This document shows positions 9,969-18,654 of a DNA stretch of 64,000 nt, in pieces. This DNA is from Diplonema papillatum. Taxonomy: Eukaryota > Euglenozoa > Diplonemea > Diplonemida > Diplonemidae. The stretch covers positions 186,001-250,000 of the forward strand of contig JAPJBO010000170.1 of NCBI GenBank assembly GCA_030068145.1. The letters are read 5' to 3'. The notes beneath the pieces were generated by a model, which was not told where the DNA came from, did not search any database, and worked only from the letters and a program-made list of their open reading frames with translations. A program made the position numbers and the translations under genes. The first letter of the stretch is position 1. Each line of letters opens with the position of its first letter.

Positions 9969-12269
9969 GCCAACACCCCGGGTTGTTTCTGTGGAACGTA
10001 GCGCCTCTCCGCATCACTCGATCGTTCCCTTCTTTGTGCCTCAACATCCCCGTGGTACATGACCCACTTGTTTCAAAACTTTCAGGGGATTTCACATCTG
10101 TTGATACCACATTGTATGCGAACACATGATAAATCTTTTCACATGCGACGTCACAGGTTTTGAAATCCCACTCACACCGATGGGTCGTGTACATCACCAC
10201 CATTCGTCAATTTCCCAGATGCTGCAGCAGATATCACAGGAAGTTCGTACTCGTGGAGGCATAACTGTTGTTCCGCGGAACACCAACGGAAACAAGAATT
10301 CTGAGCTGCCGAATTGAAAGAACTGGAATCCCTGCCCGCCAAGACGCCCCGACGCCTTTCGGGGCTGCGCGAGTTCGCGACACACTGGATGCAGCGTCCC
10401 TGTTGGAGCGTACGCGGTACAGATTCCTTGTCAAGAGTTAAGCAGCACCGAGCCTTGCGCGTCCGTGTTACGTTCCGAAATAAAGTTTCCCGAACATTTA
10501 GACTCATAGAACCTGCCACGGGTAAGTGAACCCCACCACCGAACTCCTGCCGACTGTTGTTGAGGTGTGTGTTGTTCCGTGGGACTACTTGACAACGAAA
10601 ACACATGAAACCTCCCTGCCGACTGCTACTGAAGAGAAAGAACTGAATTTCGTTACAGCGCGCTCTGACCGCGTTTTTCGGGTCGGTGTGTGTTATCCGT
10701 GCTGCGTCTGATTGTCCACACGACCACCTTCTCGGCCCTATTGCGCTTGAGAACCATTCCCTTGCCGTGGGCTAGTGAGCCCGCCCAACCCATGAAAGAG
10801 AAATTCGGTTCCGCTTCCTGGCAACAACAGAAGTAGTAGCGAATGCTGCTGTTGGAAGAACAGGAATCCGACTCGCTGTAGCCTGCACCGACGACATACA
10901 TTTGGAGCGGCGCGAGTTCGACACATGCGCTCGAAAAGGTGTATCCGAGCGTGCGGTACACACTGTTCGCAATGGCGCTAGCAATTGCGGCGGCGAGCTT
11001 CCGTGTTGCGAAGCCTTCCGACCCTGCCCCCTTCCTGGTTTAGACTCATAGATCCGTTCCCTTGGTAATGAAAAATGTTGTGCTGCGGGACTCCGCGACA
11101 ACCAGAAAAACGGCCGAAACCACAAAGGTACTCAACGTCACACACTCACACACACGTTGGGCTATACTCGTCAGGTGTTACCCATCATTGAATTCCACAC
11201 ACACTCTCTCTCTCTCTTTCTTTCTTCGTGTATCCACCACCTTTAACACCGCGTTGCACTCTAAAAAGATTGCCAAGGGGCGCTTGAAAGAACCCGGAAT
11301 CTGACTGACCGCTAGAGCTTGCCCTGATGGCATTGAAGGCTGTGTAAGCAAGCGTCGCAGGCGCCCAAAAGCGTGTGTATGGACTCTCTGCTCGGGTAAG
11401 GCGCTGGCAAAGCAGCGCCGAGCCACTTGTACAATACCTGTTGCGTCCGATCGGCCACCCGAGCAAGTCTTCCCGCTTTAGATTCGTGGAACCTGTCACG
11501 GAGCAAAGAACCCCGTCGTAAACTCTCCCGGTTGGACGGCAGACGATTCTTCTTGACACCTCTTTTCTTCCGAAAGCAGGGGTTTCCGCCCCTCAGATTC
11601 GTGAATCAATAGAGAAACCGTCGTGCGTGTGCAGGCCCAACCCCGAGAGGAAAAGTGCCCGAGCCCGATCGCTAGTTCAGCGAACCGTGCCGGCCAGGCC
11701 GAGGCTCAAGCACAAGTTCAAAACTGCTAATGGCAAAGAACGAGGTTTTTGACAGCGAAAAGGAAAGAAGTGAAACAAAAAGAAGAATACAAAAAAAACT
11801 CTGCATTACCTCGAAGAAGATTTGTTTGGCAGGATTCTGCCACCAAACCAATGCTTTCTCTAATTCTTTGACGGCTTTCGAATCTGCCGTTGTCCGGTTG
11901 ATCGTCTGTTTCCGTCTAGTGTTTCTTATTTTTCTAACCGCCGGCGTTCGTCTGAGTATTCACTCAGCACTTTTCGTCGGCACGACAACGCGAACACACA
12001 ATAATTCTGAACCTGCAAGAAAAAAAGGCGTCGCTGTGCGTTGCTGTCTAAGCCTGCATACCTACCCAGGTTCACCACCCGCGCCCCGAAACGAACGCAC
12101 ACGCTTTGCAATTGTGCCTGCTGTAGCTCGCAGCTGCGCATGACCACCTTCCGCTCTGCTTTCATTTACATTTTTCCAGTGCACTCGCACAGGAGACTCC
12201 CCTGTTCTCACATGCTTCAGTGATGCTTTCCAATCCTTTGCTTCTTCTCCACTCACGCCCACCTACCAG
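9969..12269. repeat. Gene-free stretch with diverged repeat copies
   Basis: At least three to four degenerate copies of one unit can be seen: GAAAGAACTGGAATC near 10316, GGAAGAACAGGAATC near 10855 and GAAAGAACCCGGAATC near 11286, each followed by a CG-rich block. Linked blocks beginning TTTAGACTCATAGA/TTTAGATTCGTGGA recur at 10498, 11040 and 11477. No protein domain is visible, and no further aldehyde dehydrogenase exon was found here. Confidence 0.5.
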
Positions 12270-12570
12270 TGTCGGACCCGTCATGTGCATCCGGAAATTC
12301 GACTCCATCGACCAAGTCGTCGCCGAAGCCAACGACACCGAGTACGGCCTCGCCGCCGCCGTGTGGTCGACCAACACGAACAAGATGCACCACATGGTGT
12401 CGAAGCTCCAGGCCGTGACGGTCTGGGTCAACTGCTACAACACGTTCGACGCCGCCGCGCCGTTCGGCGGGTTCAAAATGTCCGGCATCGGCCGGGAGGG
12501 CGGCCCGTACGCCCTCAACAACTACCTGCAAGTCAAGCAGGTCACCCAGGCCCTCTCGCAGGTGTTCTGA
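12270..12570 (+). CDS. Aldehyde dehydrogenase, C-terminal exon only
   Basis: Begins after the acceptor CCACCTACCAG and runs in frame to TGA at 12568-12570, about 100 residues. It reads GPVMCIRKF, then EYGLAAAVW, then [20 protein letters not shown] and [19 protein letters not shown]. These are the conserved C-terminal blocks of NAD(P)-dependent ALDH (ALDH1/2 class), covering the end of the catalytic domain and the oligomerisation arm. The catalytic Cys/Glu and the Rossmann NAD-binding part are absent. No matching upstream exon is visible in the 2.3 kb back to the CCCH gene, nor further left. It is either the end of a gene with a very long, gene-containing intron, a captured fragment, or evidence of a missing or misjoined segment. 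Family assignment is secure; functionality is not. Confidence 0.85.
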
Positions 12571-13121
12571 TCGTCTGGCGACGAGCCTATTTCTGCTGTT
12601 CCAAAAAAGTCGAAGCCAACAAGTCTCACTCTGAATGAAAGAGCCCAAGAACAAGGTCGCTGTCGTATGAGATCACTAATGTGCAGGCAAGGGAATGACA
12701 CGTAGTGAACGCACGACGGCTAGGAGAGCCATGCAGCCATGCGCTGACGTCGATTTTTGGACTTACACCTTCTCCTGCGTAAAACACGCTGTCTAGCAGA
12801 GACACTCAATTCGGGGCAGCGCTGCTGCCCCGAATTGCAACCGCGCGACAGCAAACCAACACGACCAACACTCTGTTCGCATGTAGTCCGGGGGTGTGCC
12901 AACCCTATTCTGAACTATCGCTTCCGCCCATCTGCCTTTCAAATCTTTGCAACGAAAGGGGCGGGAAGTCGGTCCTGCTTTAAGGAAACGCTACGACTCC
13001 CCCGCTATCGGTATACAATAAAAGGAGTTGTTGCCGATGCTAAGCTGTTCGCAGTTAGCAGTGGCCTGCATGAAACTTCCCAAAGCAAAGGTGAGCTTCG
13101 CTAATGCGCACAAACAATGTC
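12571..13121. other. Intergenic, no gene; contains one perfect hairpin
   Basis: Between the ALDH exon and the DNLZ gene. Nothing coding was recognised. An AT-rich TATACAATAAAA near 13012 could be a core promoter for the DNLZ gene, though it is ~245 bp from the ATG. Confidence 0.4.
12807..12837. repeat. Perfect hairpin, 14-bp stem, 3-nt loop
   Basis: CAATTCGGGGCAGC pairs exactly with GCTGCCCCGAATTG around the loop GCT. Confidence 0.9.
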
Positions 13122-13173
13122 GTTGAGTGCTTTACGCCCGCCACTAAACCCAAATTTTCCCGTGTTTCGTGTA
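13122..13173 (-). repeat. Dispersed repeat R1, partial copy
   Basis: Reverse complement gives ACACGAAACACGGG...GGGTTTAGTGGCGGGCGTAAA, matching the 3' half of copies at 21734, 46565 and 53364. It lies 86 bp upstream of the DNLZ start codon. Confidence 0.7.
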
Positions 13174-13258
13174 GAACACAAATTCGCAGCACTGGCGGCT
13201 TCCTCGACTACTCCCCACAAAGCAGGTGCTCTACACACAACAGAAAAAAGAAAAAGAC

Positions 13259-13702
13259 ATGTTCACGCGCGGGCTTGTGCGGGCGCTGCGCCCCGTCCGG
13301 GCGCAAGCAGCCCGGAATGCGACACTTTTCGCGGCAGACCCGCGGCCGTTCGCGGGCCAGCTGCGGTGGTGCAGCGCGGCGGGGAAGGAGGCGCCGAGCG
13401 GCATCGCCGAGAAGATGCTTAAGACGGACCCGTCGCTGTACCACGTCGAGGCGAACGACAAGCGGCTCGGCGGGAGCGGGATCGGCCCCGGGGACGCGGA
13501 CATGGCGCTGCTCTTCGAATGCCGGGTGTGCAAGACGCAAGCGGTGAAGCAGTTCTCCAAAACGTCGTACAACACCGGCGTCGTGCTCATCGAGTGCCCC
13601 GGGTGCAGGAACAAGCACGTCATCGCCGACAACCTCGGCTGGTTCCACGACATGGGCGAGAACAACAACATCGAAAAACAGATGAAGGCGGAGGGCGCTG
13701 AG
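13259..13702 (+). CDS. DNLZ/Zim17-type zinc-ribbon protein, exon 1
   Basis: ATG at 13259; donor GAG|GTATGC at 13703, phase 0. Encodes residues 1-148 of a predicted 182-residue protein. Residues 1-40 are Arg/Ala-rich with no acids (FTRGLVRALRPVRAQAARN), a good mitochondrial presequence. The core holds a zinc ribbon, C88-X2-C91 and C113-X2-C116, followed by HVIADNLGWF with the family-defining D-N-L. Known members (yeast Zim17/Tim15/Hep1, animal DNLZ) keep mitochondrial Hsp70 soluble and help presequence import and Fe-S protein biogenesis. All key residues are present. The next exon completes the protein. In-frame read-through past the donor is non-conserved and is discarded. Confidence 0.92.
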
Positions 13703-13900
13703 GTATGCAAGGCCCAAAATCTCTTTCCCCCGAAGGGCAATCGCGTCGCACGCGACGCACTCACGGAGAAAAAGCACTCGTCAGGATCTTCTTTGGACCA
13801 CCAAAAGTACCAGCGGGCTTCTGGTGGTCTGCAGACAACTTCTTTACCGCTATTTGGATGAGAGTCTGCACCTTCACCTGTTCCCGTTGATGTGTCTGTG

Positions 13901-13940
13901 GCTCAGGGATTCCCCACTTCTCATTGGGGAACCCCTGAGC
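13901..13940. repeat. Hairpin in the DNLZ intron
   Basis: GCTCAGGGATTCCCCA (13901-13916) pairs with TGGGGAACCCCTGAGC (13925-13940) at 15 of 16 positions, 8-nt loop. Confidence 0.8.
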
Positions 13941-14656
13941 TTACCGCTTCCTGAGTTCGGACACTGCGGTGCCGTAGTATCGCTTTGCCCCTGCCGTCAT
14001 ACTAACGACCAGGTCTCTTGCGTCGCCTGGGAGTGGGGGTCAGCTAGCCCTTTTCAGCACGCGGGTCTCTGCCTTCCTGGGGCCCGTTTGCGAAGAGCAG
14101 GTTCTCTCCTTCTTCCTCGTTCTGCCCCCTTCACGATTCTCCATGGGTTTGCATGTGCCCGTGAACTCCGAAACTCCCCCTGCTATAGCGCTACTGGGTT
14201 CAGTGAAATTTTTTTTTCGGACACTTCACTTCACGTCCGATGGGTTTTAACAACACCGTGCGATTGGATGGACATCGCCTTCGAAGGCTGTTTACTGACG
14301 CGGTGTGGACGGGACCGCCGCGTCGAGCCCAGGGGGCCGTGCTGCACATACTGCACCACGGACACAGACTCGACCCGGTAGTAGTGCCCGTTTACCGGAG
14401 AATACGCCTAAGTTCGCGCGCTGATGGTCCGCCTTCCGTGTCCGTGGCTTGAAGCACCGAAACACGGTGCACGTAAGACCACAACCATATCGAGCACGTT
14501 CTTGCGGTCCCCCCCACACACATACCTTCCTGTTTCGGTGCGTAAACGCCACACGGGGACAAAACCTCTTGTCACACGATGCCCACTACAGAGCATATAG
14601 CTGCAGCACTGTATGTTATGTTGTTTAGATACTCACCGCTGACAACACATTCACAG

Positions 14657-14761
14657 CTCCCTCGCGTTTCGGTCACGCCCGAAGAATACCGCCAGTTCCT
14701 GAAGGGGGGAACAGTCAGCGAGGACGGAAAGTTGGAAACCGGCAACAGCAAACAAGAGTAA
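14657..14761 (+). CDS. DNLZ/Zim17-type protein, exon 2 (C-terminus)
   Basis: Acceptor TTCACAG at 14650-14656, then 34 codons (LPRVSVTPEEYRQFLKGG to SNSKQE-like end) and TAA at 14759-14761. Phase 0 on both sides, so it joins exon 1 exactly after GAG. The short charged tail after the DNL domain is typical of the family. The intervening intron is 954 bp and holds a hairpin and repeat debris. Confidence 0.8.
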   Translation, partial: LPRVSVTPEEYRQFLKGGTVSEDGKLETGNSKQE

Positions 14762-16119
14762 ATCGGCGGCGCGTGGGGGGAGGGAAGTGGGGGGGCTGCC
14801 GAGCCTTTTTGTTGCTCACCGTGCCCCCTCACCTCCCCCCCTGTCCCCTGCCTATCACCCGCTCTGCGATCCTGAAATTCGCTTGTCGCTGATCAGTACT
14901 GTGGTGCCTGCCTCCCACTTACACGCCACGAGTGCCGGTTCACTACAGCAGGGCCACTTAGGGTGGAACAATGACCCAGCCCACGGCATCACTTTGTGGA
15001 CACGCATTCCGCTGGCGATTGATATAGTCCCTGCGACATCCTTGAACATGAGGAAGCTTGCCTGCATCCTTCCCGACCACAAACCTGGTGACAATTGCGA
15101 ACAACGAGTCCTGCGTGCGCCACATAACCACAGGCCCCGTGCTACGTTGGTGGAGATACGAGCGGGGAACGGGTTGCTGACAACGGTTGCAAGAAAAAGG
15201 CGGTTCCTTTTTGTTTGCGTGCGGGGTTGACCGCGGTCCCACTTATTATATCCCTGGTTCTTATCCAGGCCACAAATTCTGATTAACCGCCAAACCACGC
15301 TACTTACGTCTTCTTGTGACTCATGTCTTTTGAGCGCACAGACGTTCAGTCAGACACTGACACGCTTCGTACAGTATGGTCACTCTGCCCTACCTACGGC
15401 ATCGCTTCGGGAGCCTTGAGCACACCCAATCTGCCGGCTTTTTTGCTTTGCAATAAGCGATGCCGTGATTTATATCACGAGTTGTCGCTGGTATCTATCT
15501 ATCTGTCTATCCATCTAGCCTTACCCCAACTCAAAAGTGATGGCCCAGTCTTCGGGCATGCGTGACGAGACGGCGAGAAGGGTTGAGTCCCCTTCTTGAC
15601 CCCCCACCACTCTAGCTTGTTCCGTCAGATCATTCCACTAGCCTTAGTTTTCTTGTTCTACCCTGCCTCGTTTGTGCTGTGTGTTTCTCCGGCAAGAAAA
15701 TTGCACCGCAATCTGCGAGAGGTCAGCAGTTGCTTCCTTTCGAGAGAATACAAACCGGCGTGCACCAAAAAAAACACGTCCACGTGCCCGACGATACCGT
15801 AAGGCTTGTCAGCTTACGTCTGCCATTAAACCCAGATTGACCTGTGTTTCGTGTGGGCTGCAGCCCATACCTCTTTCTGAGATTAGGATTCACCGGCGTG
15901 CTGGTGAGTGCCACACTATCTACGCCCAGCCCCTCGCTGGGTGTCTCCGGAAGGGTCACTTTTCGCGCGCTTTCGTCGCGGCGCAACTCGTGTCGGTTGC
16001 GACCGCAGTCGGTGGTCAGCAACAATTTCACAGTACAAAGTCCTCCCTCCCACGTTTCAGAAGCGCGGTGCGCCGTGAGATGCCTCCTTAGAGATATTAC
16101 CCTACAACGCAGGCGCTTG
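14762..16119. other. Intergenic between DNLZ and Fe-ADH genes
   Basis: No gene seen. A partial dispersed repeat R1 lies at 15821-15866 in reverse orientation. Confidence 0.5.
15821..15866 (-). repeat. Dispersed repeat R1, partial copy
   Basis: Reverse complement reads CTGCAGCCCACACGAAACACAGGTCAATCTGGGTTTAATGG, nearly identical to the middle of the copies at 21734 and 53364. Confidence 0.75.
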
Positions 16120-16127
16120 TATAAAAA
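16120..16127 (+). promoter_or_regulatory. TATA box of the Fe-ADH gene
   Basis: TATAAAAA in otherwise GC-rich sequence, 73 bp before the ATG at 16200. A start site about 30 bp downstream (near 16150) would leave a ~50-nt leader. Confidence 0.5.
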
Positions 16128-16199
16128 CCCCGCAGATACAGTCACACTCTCAAAAACAGGAGATCCGCCGGAGGACCACCGCGCAGAGCAACCGAAACG

Positions 16200-17020
16200 A
16201 TGGCGTCGAAGGCGTTTCTGTTCCAGACCACGCGGAACATCCTTTCGGAGCTCGGGTCGAGCACTTCGAAGCTGCCGGGGCTGGTGCACCATTATGGCGG
16301 CAGGGCGCTGCTGGTGACCGACCGCGGGATAACGAAGCTGGGCCTGCACCGCGAAGCCGTGGCGCAGATGGGGAGGGACGGCGTGAGCGTCGAAGTGTAC
16401 GACGGGGTGGAAGAGGACCCCTCGGTCAGTGTGATAGAGGAGGCGACGAGCCGGGCGAAGGCGATGCGGGCGGACGTCGTCATCGGGTTCGGTGGCGGTT
16501 CGTCGATGGACACGGCGAAGCTCGCGGCCGTGCTGGCGAAGTCGGACCAGCCGCTGGACACGATGTACGGCGTCAACCAGCTGCGGCCGGGCACCCAGCG
16601 GCTGTCGTTGATCCAGGTTCCCACGACCGCGGGGACTGGCTCGGAGGTGACGCCTATCACGATTGTGACCACGGCCGGGTGCGAGAAGAAGGGCGTCGTG
16701 GACCCGCTGCTGCTGCCGGACTACGCGCTGCTGGACGGCGACTTGACCCTGTCGTGCCCCCGGCACGTCACGTCGGCCACGGGCGTCGACGCGATGGTCC
16801 ACGCGATCGAGGCCTTCACCGGCAGGTTGAAGAAGAACCCCGTCAGCGACACCCTCGCCGTCTCGGCGCTGACGCTCCTCGGCAGGAACATCCGGACCGT
16901 CGGCTCCGACCCGACGAACCGTGAGGCGCGGGCGAACATGCTGCTCGGCGCGTGTCTAGCCGGCATGGCTTTCGCCAACTCCCCTGTCGCCGCCGTCCAC
17001 GCCCTGGCGTATCCCATCGG
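16200..17020 (+). CDS. Iron-containing alcohol dehydrogenase (ADHFE1/HOT type), exon 1
   Basis: ATG at 16200; donor ATCGG|GTGTGT at 17021, phase 2. Encodes residues 1-273 plus two bases. The glycine-rich NAD(P) loop is GFGGGSSMDTAK; TTAGTGSEVTP is the second cofactor motif. Metal ligands D197 and H201 lie in GVDAMVHAIEAFTG and H267 in VAAVHALAYPIG; the fourth ligand is in exon 2. HOT enzymes are mitochondrial and transfer a hydride between 4-hydroxybutyrate and 2-oxoglutarate; bacterial relatives are ethanol or lactaldehyde dehydrogenases, so the substrate is uncertain. The N-terminus (MASKAFLFQTTRNIL) could be a weak mitochondrial signal. The reading frame continues seven codons past the donor to a stop, which is intron. 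Confidence 0.93.
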
Positions 17021-17249
17021 GTGTGTTCTTGGTCGCTCTGTTTGACTCTCCTGGCTGGGCAGCCGTACTGCTGCGGAATATACCCTAGCTTTTTTTGTGT
17101 TAACCACATACGGACGGAGGGGGGGGGGGCAAAGATGGTATAATACAAGGGTCAAATAATTAAATACAAATTCAATAATAAAATACAATAAAATACAATA
17201 AAATACAATAAAATACAATTAAATACAATTAAATACAGAATAAAATACA

Positions 17250-17472
17250 GACCCTGTAGGCTTTGTGGTTGATGTTTTTGACATGTCTTTGTGTGTGTGA
17301 CTCTAAATGATCCCTGATTCTCGACTACATCTACGACTTTTTCCTTGGCTTCAGCCTGCTTTTCCTCGCGCTTCTTAGTTTCCTCGGCAGCTTTGTTTTT
17401 CCGGTCGATATCGGCAACTAACTCGTCAAGACCTGCCCATATTTGTGGTGGCGCCAAGAAGGCGCTTTTCAC
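17250..17472 (-). CDS. Lys/Glu-rich coiled-coil ORF fragment in the nested unit
   Basis: Minus-strand frame starting at 17472 encodes IWAGLDELVADIDRKNKA followed by a heptad-like E/K stretch (about residues 25-50), then runs into the AAATACAA repeats. Composition looks protein-like, unlike surrounding ORFs. It may be a captured exon or a transposon coiled coil; no family was recognised. Confidence 0.3.
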
Positions 17473-17565
17473 CCCATGAAGCTGAACACCCTCTCTGCGT
17501 CACGGAATTCTACCCAGTGTCACACTTCGGAGTCCACGTTCACTTATGTGGGGAGTTGTAGAGTA

Positions 17566-17625
17566 CGGGAGGAACCGGAAATCTCCGGAAAGATGGTACC
17601 CGCATTCCAACTCGTCTCGGGAAAG
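17566..17625 (+). repeat. LINE-tail-like dispersed repeat, copy 2
   Basis: GGAACCGGAAATCTCCGGAAAGATGGT...CCAACTCGTCTC closely follows the sequence downstream of the LINE ORF at 24690-24765. Confidence 0.55.
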
Positions 17626-18269
17626 GTCAGTCGACGACCTTATGCAGGTGGGTGGAGGCCCACCCCAGAAGGTGGACTTGCGTTATCTCTCTGTCCCAGT
17701 CGCCATAGCAACGTTATCCTCGCCCAAGCATCATCCTGCAACCCTGCTTTCAGGATGGCCATCGTGCCTCTCATTTTGGTTATCAACCTTACTCCTCGCT
17801 CGAATTGCCGTCTTCGACCTTCACTGCCCCTGGTCCTGGTGGTTAGGACTACTTTCGTGACAACCTCTTCGTGCCACCTCTCTTCGTCACTGGTACCTTA
17901 TCTTGCACCTCTGCCCGCCGCGGAGTGCACGTCTCTGTCTTCGATGATGGCGAGTCCTTACGCCGCAAAGGAAATACCCCGAAACTCCCCGAATTTCTCC
18001 GAAATTTCCCGATATTTTCGTCTGGACGAGGTGGATACAGGCAAAATAAAGACATGTCAACTACAGGCAAATGGGATTCCAAATACAGACTTGTATTAAA
18101 TACAAATTCTCCAGAATAAAATACAATAAAATACAACGAATAAAATGCAAGAGTATTTTATTATTGCCATCCTTGGGGGGGGGGGGGGGGTTAATTTGCG
18201 AAAAAGGGACTTTTCAGGGTAAGCCACCGGCCATACTCAGAGTTGGGGAAGATGGGTCAGAAATAGGAA

Positions 18270-18323
18270 CCGAGGGGCGCATTTGAAAGATTTCGTGGCA
18301 TATCTTTCAAATGCGCACCTCGG
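18270..18323. repeat. Hairpin, 22-bp stem with one mismatch
   Basis: 18270-18291 pairs with 18302-18323 (CGCATTTGAAAGAT core), 10-nt loop. The same GCATTTGAAAG and CATATCTTTC motifs recur at 21541-21570, near the other end of the piggyBac element. Confidence 0.85.
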
Positions 18324-18654
18324 AGCTAAATGAGAAATCAGTAACGCACCACAAGATGAGCATACGAAGTCGGCCAGGCACCAGAAACAAGAATCTGCAC
18401 AAAGTCACCGGGCACCCCCTAAAGTCATTTGCTAGAGGTCCTTCCCCCTCTTCGTCTGCTCTTCTCTCGTGCTGTCCGGGCCCTCAAGTTCACCTATCTC
18501 ATCGGTCTCATTTTGCCCGCTTCATGGCCGCGGCCCTCGCTCTATCTCTCTCCTTCTCGGGAAAGGTAACGGAAACAATGGAAGCATGTTGCGATCGTGA
18601 TATGGGATCGACCCAAAAAATGATGAGTGAAAATAAAGCCACTAAAAGTGAACA

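Larger units (their letters stand above)
17131..18175. mobile_element. Possible nested inverted-repeat unit with AAATACAA subterminal repeats
   Basis: CAAAGATGGTATAATAC at the left and its imperfect complement TATTATTGCCATCCTTGG at the right bound a 1.05-kb segment. Both flanks carry arrays of AAATACAATA (17158-17240 and 18095-18150) next to poly-G runs (17117-17129, 18176-18190). The segment holds a Lys/Glu-rich ORF (minus) and a LINE-tail-like repeat. The boundary repeats are imperfect, so nested element status is tentative. Confidence 0.4.
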
